DNA of 64,000 nt from Tillandsia leiboldiana (Eukaryota > Streptophyta > Magnoliopsida > Poales > Bromeliaceae). The stretch covers positions 44,912,977 through 44,976,976 of the forward strand of contig CM055061.1 of assembly GCA_029204045.2 (NCBI GenBank), in the 5' to 3' direction. Positions 56,601 to 64,000 of this stretch are shown here, piece after piece (within the stretch, counting starts at the first letter, position 1; the number at the start of each line of letters is the position of its first letter). The notes under the pieces are model-generated. The model did no database searches. It saw only the letters and a program-made list of their open reading frames with translations, and had not been told where the DNA came from. Made by a program: the position numbers and the translations under genes.

Positions 56601-58295
56601 TACCTGTTCACCCAGAAGGAACTCAACCTGAGGCAGCGCCGGTGGCTTGAGTTATTGAAGGACTTTGACTTGAGCATTCTCTATCATCCCGGCAAGGCTA
56701 ACGTGGTCGCGGATGCTTTGAGCAGGCGAGCAGGGCAGACCTTGAGTATGCTTATTACCCAGCAGAGACCACTGAGAGAGCAGCTGAGGAGTTTGGATAT
56801 AGAGGTTGTGTCCCCGGGGGTTTCGGCAAGACTTATGTCTATGGTCTTGCAGCCCACTCTACTGGACAGGATTAGAGAGAAGCAGAGTGGGGACCCCTAT
56901 CTTCTCAGGATTCGAGACCAGATCCAGCTTGGTCAGAGCGGGGACTTTTCTGTGGATGTCGCGGGAGTACTCAGGTACAGGGACCGCGTTTGTGTACCGG
57001 CGGATGTGGATATTAGAGAGCTGATCCTGAGGGAGGCTCACTATACACCTTACACCCTCCATCCTGGGGGAACTAAGATGTATAGGGATTTGAAGACTCA
57101 GTTTTGGTGGCAGGGCCTGAAGAGGGATGTTGGTAGGTTTGTGGCTCGCTGTCTAACTTGCCAACAGGTTAAAGCGGAACATCAGGTTCCTGCTGGCAAG
57201 TTACAAAGCCTACCAATCCCTGAGTGGAAATGGGAATGTGTCACCATGGACTTTATTGTGGGTCTGCCGAAGACTCAGAGAGGAGCCGATGCCATTTGGG
57301 TGATCGTTGACCGGTTGACTAAATCTGCTCACTTTCTGCCGATTCAGTCAAGTTGGGCCTTGGAGAAATTAGCACAGTTATACCTTGACGAGATCGTGAG
57401 GCTTCATGGAGTGCCAGCTTCTATTGTATCAGATAGGGATCCCAGGTTTACCTCTCAGTTTTGGAGGAGCTTGCAGACGGCTATGGGAACCCAGCTTCAG
57501 TTCAGCACTACCTTTCACCCACAGACCGACGAACAGTTTGAGCGGACGATTCAGACCTTGGAGGACATGTTGAGAGCTTGTGTCCTGAGTTTTAGTGGCA
57601 GTTGGGATCTACACTTGAGACTTGCAGAGTTCGCCTACAACAATAGCTTCCAGGCGAGTATCAAGATGGCGCCCTTCGAAGCGTTGTATGGTAGGAAGTG
57701 TCGATCGCCTCTTTGTTGGAGTGATGTGGGTGAAAGAAGAACCTTGGGGCCTGACTTGCTCTTGGAGGCTGAGGAGAAAGTCAAGGTTGTTCGGCGCCAC
57801 TTGGTCACTGCTCAGAGCCGACAAAAGAGCTACGCCGATAGGAGGAGGCGAGACTTGGTGTTTCTGGTGGGAGACCATGTGTTTTTGAAAGTCTCGCCCT
57901 CTCGAGGGATTCGGCGCTTTGGGGTGCGCGGGAAGTTGAGCCCGCGTTTTATTGGCCCTTTTGAAGTTCTAGAGCGTGTTGGACCTGTCGCCTATCGTGT
58001 TGCTCTACCGCCGCGGCTAGCCGGTACTCATGATGTTTTTCATGTGTCTGTTTTGAGGAGGTATGTCTATGATCCCTCTCACATTGTGGACTTCACTGCT
58101 TTGGAGCTGGACGATGAGCTGCATTTCCGCGAGCGCCCGATTCGAATTCTTGCTCGAGAGACGAGAGAATTGCGAAGTCGGGTCATACCTTATGTGAAGG
58201 TACTGTGGAGCCACCATGATGAGAGAGAGGCTACTTGGGAGCCCGAGGATGAGTTGAAGACTACCTACCCGCACTTATTTGAGGCCCCCTCCTGA
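53640..58295 (+). pseudogene. Element E gag-pol, copy 2 (multiple single-base indels near the gap)
   Basis: It starts inside gag at the codons matching 46503 of copy 1. About ten single-base differences in length occur between 53650 and about 56090 (for example near 53652, 53742, 53886, 53908, 54244, 55242, 55355, 55546, 55633 and 56085), breaking gag, protease and reverse transcriptase into pieces. From about 56090 to 58295 I see no difference from copy 1: RNase H, integrase and chromodomain-like end read through. Near 56031 it lacks the extra base that frameshifts copy 1. The lesion pattern fits unpolished sequence rather than biological decay. Confidence 0.9.
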
Positions 58296-58345
58296 CTTTT
58301 GAGCTTTTGGGGTTTCGAGGGGAAACCGTTTGAAGGGGGGGAGAG

Positions 58346-60844
58346 TGTAGAGTACCGGTTTTTGGGTTGAGCTTTCTGACTCCACCGACGAGCCTTTTGA
58401 CTGGAAAAAGGCGTGAGTGCGTGTGTTTTCATTTTACAGCGGTGTTCGGGTGGTTCCGGGCGGCGGCGGAGGTGCCGAGGTTAAAAAGTGAGTTGTTGTG
58501 GCCATTTCTAGATTATTTTATTATTTTTTTTCTTTTGCTTTAATTAACTTATGTCTTTGTGATATTAGTGCTGTTGGTGGAGTAGTGGTTGGCTGGGAAA
58601 GAGAGAGTGGTGAATTAATTGTTTGGGTGAGTTGTTGAGTAATTAATTCCCTTTGTTGTGTTGGAGGGTTTAATTAATTGCTCTCTATTTAATCCCTCCC
58701 TCTCTCTCTCTCGAACTCACTCCACCTCACCCTCTTTTTTTTTCTCTTCTCCAAGGTGCCCTTGTGAGTTTGGTCTGGGGCTGAGGGAGAAGAAAAGATT
58801 GGATAACAAAAGAAAGGAAGGAGGAAAGGAGAAGGAGAAGTGTTCTTGTGCCGTTTTCGTCGCCGCTTGGGCGTGGAGCCGAGCGTGAGCGCGGCAAGCC
58901 TCGAGGAGGTGGGTTTTATTTGCTTCCCCTTTTCTTTAAAAAGCTTGGGTTTTTTTTAGCTCTCTCTCCTTTCCTTTCCTTTCCCTTTTTTTTTTTTGTT
59001 GTTTTCTGCTGCTGGTTGTGTGGGGCTGCTGTCCAGTTTTTGTTGGCAGCAGAGAGCTCGGGAAGCGGGTCGCCGCACGGTCAGGCTGGAGCTTTTTGCT
59101 CGCAGCAGGCGCCGCTGCGCGGGCGCGCATGAGCGCCACGCGCAGCAGGCGCCCTGCTGCTGTGGCCGTGCTGCGGAGCGCCCGGCCGCAGCAACCTCCC
59201 CTCCCCTGGGCGCCCCGCCTGGGCAGGCACGCGCAGGGCCGCGGGCCCCGCGCGGGCCGCGCGCGGGGCTGCGGAGCGCGCGCAGTGCCGCGGGCACTGC
59301 GCGGATCGCGCGCAGTGCCGCGGGCCCCGCGCGGGCCGCGCGCGGCACTGCGGTGCGCGCGCAGTGCCGCGGGCACTGCGCGGATCGCGCGCAGTGCCGC
59401 GGGCCCCGCGCGGGCCGCGCGCGGCACTGCGGTGCGCGCGCAGTGCCGCGGGCAATGCGCGGACCGCGCGCAGTGCCGCGGGCCCCGCGCGGGCCGCGCG
59501 CGGCACTGCGGTGCGCGCGCAGTGCCGCGGGCACTGCGCGGACCGCGCGCAGTGCCGCGGGCCCCGCGCGGGCCGCGCGCGGCACTGCGGTGCGCGCGCA
59601 GTGCCGCGGGCACTGCGCGGATCGCGCGCAGTGCCGCGGGCACCGCGCGGGCCGCGCGCGGCACTGCGGTGCGCGCGCAGTGCCGCGGGCACTGCGCGGA
59701 CCGCGCGCAGTGCCGCGGGCCCCGCGCGGGCCGCGCGCGGCACTGCGGTGCGCGCGCAGTGCCGCGGGCACTGCGCGGACCGCGCGCAGTGCCGCGGGCC
59801 CCGCGCGGGCCGCGCGCGGCACTGCGGTGCGCGCGCAGTGCCGCGGGCACTGCGCGGACCGCGCGCAGTGCCGCGGGCCCCGCGCGGGCCGCGCGCGGCA
59901 CTGCGGTGCGCGCGCAGTGCCTTGGGCACTGCGCGGACCCCGCGCGGGCGGCCATGGCCCGCGCTTGCAGGCCGCGCGCTGGGCGCGCGGGCCTGCCAGG
60001 CCGCGCGCTGGGCGCGCGGGCCTGCCGGGCCGCGCGGGCGGCCATGGCCCGCGCTTGCAGGCCGCGCGCTAGGCGCGCGGGCCTGCAAGGCGCTGCGCGG
60101 GCGGCCTTTGTGCCGTGCGGCCGCGAGCAGTGTTGTTGCCGCACGGGCTGCGGCCCGGCGACGCGCCGCGGCGTGGGTGCGATGGGTTTTCCGCGCCACT
60201 CGCGGCGTTCTCGTCGCCGTTTAAGGTTCTCGTCGCCTTGCGGGCGCAGTTTTCGACCGCGGTTTTTCTGACCCCAGTTCCGCCTTTTCGCAGTGTGCCT
60301 CAGTGTCAGCTTGGCTACGTGATCGGTGGAGAGCGCTGTGCCGCGAGGGATTGTGAGATCGCGCCGAGACCTCCTTCGTCGGGCGCGCGGCTTTTGCGGG
60401 TTCTTCACAGGTGGGTTGGTTTCTTCCGAGAGTGATACGGAATATCCATTGACTTGCAAATGCAAGGGTGATGTGTCCTTGGAACGTCAGGTAAGTGCGC
60501 AGCAGCCGTGTGAGTCGATGGTTATGGTTCCGACCAAGACACCCGTTATGCTCTAAGGAGTTCGTTCTGGAATACACAGTGGTGTTCGACGCCCCTGGCT
60601 GAGTTACCAGGAGGGTGTTTCGCTCCGGCCGAGTTACCGGGAAGCTGAGTTCCCTGGCTGAGTTACCAGGAGGTAGTTTGCCCTGGCCGAGCTACCAGGT
60701 GGAGTTCGCCCCTGGCCGAGTTACTAGGTGGCTGCGGGGGAAATGGCATGAGCGGGTGGTCATCGTGGATGATTTTAGATGTCATTTCATATTGCATTGC
60801 ATTACCGCATACAGGGATAGATTTATTTACAGCTTTCATTTCTG

Positions 60845-60885
<41 letters not shown>

Positions 60886-61360
60886 GCTTTACTTCCAGGG
60901 GACTTGGTGGGTTACCGTGGATTGGATACCGGTACCCACTGAGATCTGACTTTTCAGTTGATCTCACACCCGCTGTGTGTGGCAGGTGCTTCCGAGGCGG
61001 CCGCTTCTGGGTCGGTTCGTGCGGAGTCTTCCGACCGCGGCAAGGGCTTGGCCGACTAGTGCCACTTGGGTCTGTTGAGTCACAGGTAGAGCTACTCGGG
61101 TATTTTTGGTTCCCACTTTTGTATCTGTTAGTGGTGGTGTACCCCCTTTTTGGGAAGTAGCGGATGTTGTACCTGACTTGTGTACTTAGTGACTCTTGTA
61201 TGCAGTTCACTTTCTTTTATTGTTGCTTCTCCTTTGCTCTGATACTTGTATGGCTAGATCCCTTCTCGCAGGTTAGACGCTTCGTCTGTGCGGCAGTTTC
61301 CGCACAGACGGCGGGTCTGTTGGCGAGCCCGGGTCGCAGGTTCGACCCCGGGGCGTGACA
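58346..61360 (+). repeat. Element E LTR3 (3015 bp)
   Basis: It starts TGTAGAGTACCGG and ends GGGGCGTGACA next to TTGGT. Outside the repeat arrays, about a dozen differences from LTR1 were noticed by eye. The GC-rich array is at 59280-59949. The perfect hairpin CGTCTGTGCGG/CCGCACAGACG is at 61283-61293 and 61300-61310. Long open frames at 58936-60465 are repeat artefacts. Confidence 0.96.
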
Positions 61361-61365
61361 TTGGT

Positions 61366-64000
61366 AGTGCTAGAACTGGTGCCGAGATCAATCTCCTTTT
61401 CAGTTCCTCAAAACTCTCCTGGCACCGCTCAGACCAAACAAACTTTACCCCCCTTTCTAGCTAAGCTGGTCAGGGGAGTAGAGAGCTTCGCAAAGCCCTC
61501 TACAAACCGACGGTAATAACCTGCTAAACCCAAAAAGCCACGGACCTCAGTAACCGTCGTCGGTCTAGGCCAATCCCGAACTGCATCAATCTTCGTCGGG
61601 TCCACTGCCACTCCTGCGGCTGATATAACGTGGCCTAGAAAAGCAACCTCCCGGAGCCAAAAGTCACACTTTTTAAGCTTGGCATACAACTTCTTCTCTC
61701 GCAGAAGCTGTAGCACTATCCTCAAGTGCTCCTCATGCTCCATATCACTTCGGGAGTAAATCAAGATGTCGTCAATGAATACGACGACAAACCGATCCAA
61801 GTACGGCTGAAATACCCGGTTCATCATATCCATAAATGCAGCAGGGGCATTAGTTAAACCAAAAGGCATAACTGTAAACTCATAGTGCCCGTACCGGGTT
61901 CTAAAAGCCGTCTTGGGGATGTCCTCGGCCCTCACCCTCAACTGGTGGTAACCTGACTGGAGGTCAATCTTTGAGAACACTGATGCTCCCTGCAACTGAT
62001 CAAACAGATCATCAATTCGTGGTAGTGGATACTTGTTCCGGATGGTCACTTTATTCAGCTCCCTGTAGTCCACACACAAACGAAGTGATCCATCCTTCTT
62101 CTTCACAAATAAAACCGGTGCTCCCCACGGAGATACACTGGGCCTTACAAAACCCACATCCATCAAGCCCTGCAATTGGGCTTTCAACTCCCTCAGTTCA
62201 GCCGGGGCCATCCTATAAGGTGCCTTTGAGATTGGTGCGGTCCCTGGAACCACATCAATCACAAACTCAATCTCCCTCTCCGGCGGCAGAGTCGTCTGCT
62301 CAAGGGGAAACACATCTGGGAACTCGCGGACAATAGGGATATCCCCCAGTCCCAGTGCCGCCGTAGGCACCTCTACAACCGTCGCTAGGAAAGCAATGCA
62401 GCCCCTACTCATCATCCGCCGAGCTCTCGACGACGAGATAGTCATCGCAAACAAGGTAATCTGACAGCCTCTAAAAACAAAGTCCTCCTGCCCAGGCTCA
62501 CGAAGAGTCACGGTCCTCTCTCTGCAGTCTATAGTGGCGCAGTACCGAGATAGCCAATCCATGCCAAGTACAACGTCGAAATCCCGGAGCTGCCGCAACA
62601 CAAGCAAGTCTGCCGGCAGAATCCAGGGTCCCAACTGTATAGGGCAATCCCTACAATACTCCTCGACATGCAAGACATGGTCTGGAATCTGAACCTCTAA
62701 TGCATGCGATAATGAAACTACCTCTATACCATGTAGGGATGCAAATGCTCTACTAATAAATGAATGTGATGCGCTAGTATCAAAAAGAGCTCGAGAATGT
62801 AATGCGGAAATCAAAATAATACCTGCGACGGCATGATCAGCGGCTGTAGCATCCTCTACCTGTGCTGCATAAACTCGTCCGCTCGGTGCTGGTGGTCGTC
62901 GATCTGGCTGTCGAGAGGAAGATGAAGCATGATCAGGCCTACTATAGGCCACCGAAGGTCCTGCCGACTGATACGAAACAGTGGGTGCCGAAGATGATGA
63001 AGTAGCTGGAGGACCTGCTCTGGGGCACCACCTCTGTAAATGACCAGTCTGTCCACATCAGAAGCAACGACCCTGACTCTGGGAACACTGCGTCGGTAAG
63101 TGCGGCCCTCCACAAATAATGCATCGGTCTGGCCGTGGCTGTCGCCGTGGCTGCTGCTGCTGCTGCTGAGACTGCTGCTGAGAATGCTGCTGCCGAGGTG
63201 GTCGACGCTGCTGCTGCCACGGATGGGGTGCTCCTGGTCTCTGGTGCCCCTGATACCCACGACCCGGAGGATGAGGTCGTGGAGGTCTCGGGGGTCCCTG
63301 TCGGCTCGACTGCCCCTCATCCAACGGTGCCGGGCGCTTCGCCCCTGGAGTCACTACAGGGGCTGGCGCCACCTCTGCCATCACTGTCTCTCCTGACTCA
63401 ACATATAATGCCTGCTCCATGGAATCCTCCAAAGTCTGCAGTCTGCGGGAGCGAACAAGCTGATAAATATCCCGGCGTAATCCTCGCTCGGATATGTAAA
63501 TCTGATGAGCCTCATCTCTGGCCACGTGAGGCATACTAGCCAACAACTGATTGAATTCAGCCATGTACACGTGCACGGGCCGATCTCCCTGGCGGAGACT
63601 CCTCAACTGCTCCTCCAATCTCTGACGGACACTCTCAGGGAAAAAGGCTCCAAGGAGAAGACTGTGGAACTGAGTCCAAGTAAGAAGCTGCGTCCCCGGC
63701 GGCCCAGCCGGTCGCACACGCCGCCACCAAGCCTCGGCGTTGCTCTCCAAGAAATGTGTAGCCAAGAGAACCCGGAAGCGATCCTCAATGAATAGACTCT
63801 CAAAATGACGCTCCATGGCCGTGATCCAAGTCTCGGCCTCCCACGGCTCAGCTCCCATACCAGAAAATCGGGGTGGATCAAACTGGCGAAACCTCATCAA
63901 CAGATCCACCACCACTCGCTGCTCAGCTGAAGTCAGAGGTCCCGTCGGCCCAGACGGTGGTCTGCAAAGAACCGGCTCAACAGGAACTGCCGGTACTGGA
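61366..64000 (-). pseudogene. Element D gag-pol, first part: gag, zinc knuckle, protease, reverse transcriptase
   Basis: Gag enters from the right edge (PTGPLTSAEQRVVVDLLMRF). The gag core (FDPPRFSGMGAEPWEAETW) runs to a Gln-rich linker near 63160-63210 and a double CCHC knuckle (CIICGGPHLPTQC ... CGQTGHLQRWC). A TGA at 63058-63060 falls inside the second knuckle, where relatives have Arg or Tyr. Protease follows (LFDTSASHSFIS), in which the active-site Gly of DTG is Ser. Reverse transcriptase follows (FVVVFIDDILIYSR). One extra base in the C6 run at 61448-61453 shifts the frame just before the E insertion. The remaining sequence is in frame with 43136 and below. Confidence 0.93.

Larger units (their letters stand above)
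43137..61360 (+). mobile_element. Element E: Ty3/gypsy chromovirus in three-LTR arrangement around an assembly gap
   Basis: The block has LTR1 43137-46167, internal region 1 46168-51213, LTR2 51214 to the gap, 100 N, internal region 2 53640-58345 and LTR3 58346-61360. TSD TTGGT at 43132-43136 and 61361-61365 flanks the whole block. It sits in element D between reverse transcriptase and RNase H. LTR2 and the start of internal region 2 are full of single-base indels near the gap. I infer that the genome holds one ordinary E copy of about 11 kb; a genuine tandem made by LTR recombination is the alternative. Confidence 0.93.
38037..64000 (-). mobile_element. Element D: Ty3/gypsy chromovirus, split by element E, runs off right edge
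   Basis: The minus-strand order from the right edge is gag, protease and reverse transcriptase (64000-61366), element E, then RNase H, integrase and chromodomain-like end (43136-41204), polypurine tract and 3' LTR (38037-41143). Removing E and one TTGGT copy rejoins the frame exactly. The 5' LTR is outside the window. The left flank GCGGG at 38032-38036 is the presumed TSD, unverified. Confidence 0.93.

Overview
The window is plant nuclear DNA, probably angiosperm, made almost entirely of LTR retrotransposons nested in one another. I see no host protein-coding gene, tRNA gene or ordinary rRNA gene. The evidence for a plant is several Ty3/gypsy polyproteins with C-terminal chromodomain-like tails (chromoviruses), 3-4 kb LTRs, tRNA-iMet type primer-binding sites (TGGTATCAGAGC), and a Cassandra-type TRIM whose LTRs carry 5S rRNA sequence. 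I cannot name the species. A run of exactly 100 N at 53540-53639 marks a scaffold gap.

Layout. The oldest layer is element C (minus strand). Its 3' LTR survives as 11763-13322 plus 31566-32538, its decayed internal region is 32539-35216, and its 5' LTR is 35217-38036 and continues beyond the window. Three insertions split C. (1) On the left, element F (minus, 6111-11762) joins C at 11763. F is itself cut at 6110 by an LTR fragment X (5811-6110), and X is cut by element A (minus, 1-5810, a relative of C that runs off the left edge). (2) In the middle, element B (minus, 13323-31565, TSD CGCAC) splits the C 3' LTR. B carries two insertions: a 574-bp Cassandra TRIM in its RNase H region (15811-16384, TSD TAAGT) and the near-intact plus-strand chromovirus G in gag (18892-29851, TSD AAAAG). 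(3) On the right, element D (minus, from 38037 past the right edge) sits in the C 5' LTR. D is split by element E (plus, 43137-61360, TSD TTGGT).

G is the only element with one uninterrupted gag-pol frame, and its LTRs are nearly identical, so it is recent. Its gag appears to lack an ATG at the expected start. E is laid out as LTR-internal-LTR-gap-internal-LTR. Single-base indels cluster within about 2.5 kb on both sides of the gap, and the middle LTR shares the variants of the last LTR. The simplest reading is one ordinary E element whose sequence was duplicated by an unmerged contig overlap.

Other structures worth attention are a 79-bp, GC-rich, near-palindromic tandem array in the E LTRs (it creates long spurious open frames on both strands), a 189-bp duplication across the LTR/PBS junction of A, a conserved U5-terminal T-arm-like stem in D, E and F, a leader motif shared by E and F, and an unoccupied paralogous copy of the B target site at 37950-37954. 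Domain calls are by eye from translated motifs. LTR divergence statements are eye counts of visible differences, not computed alignments.
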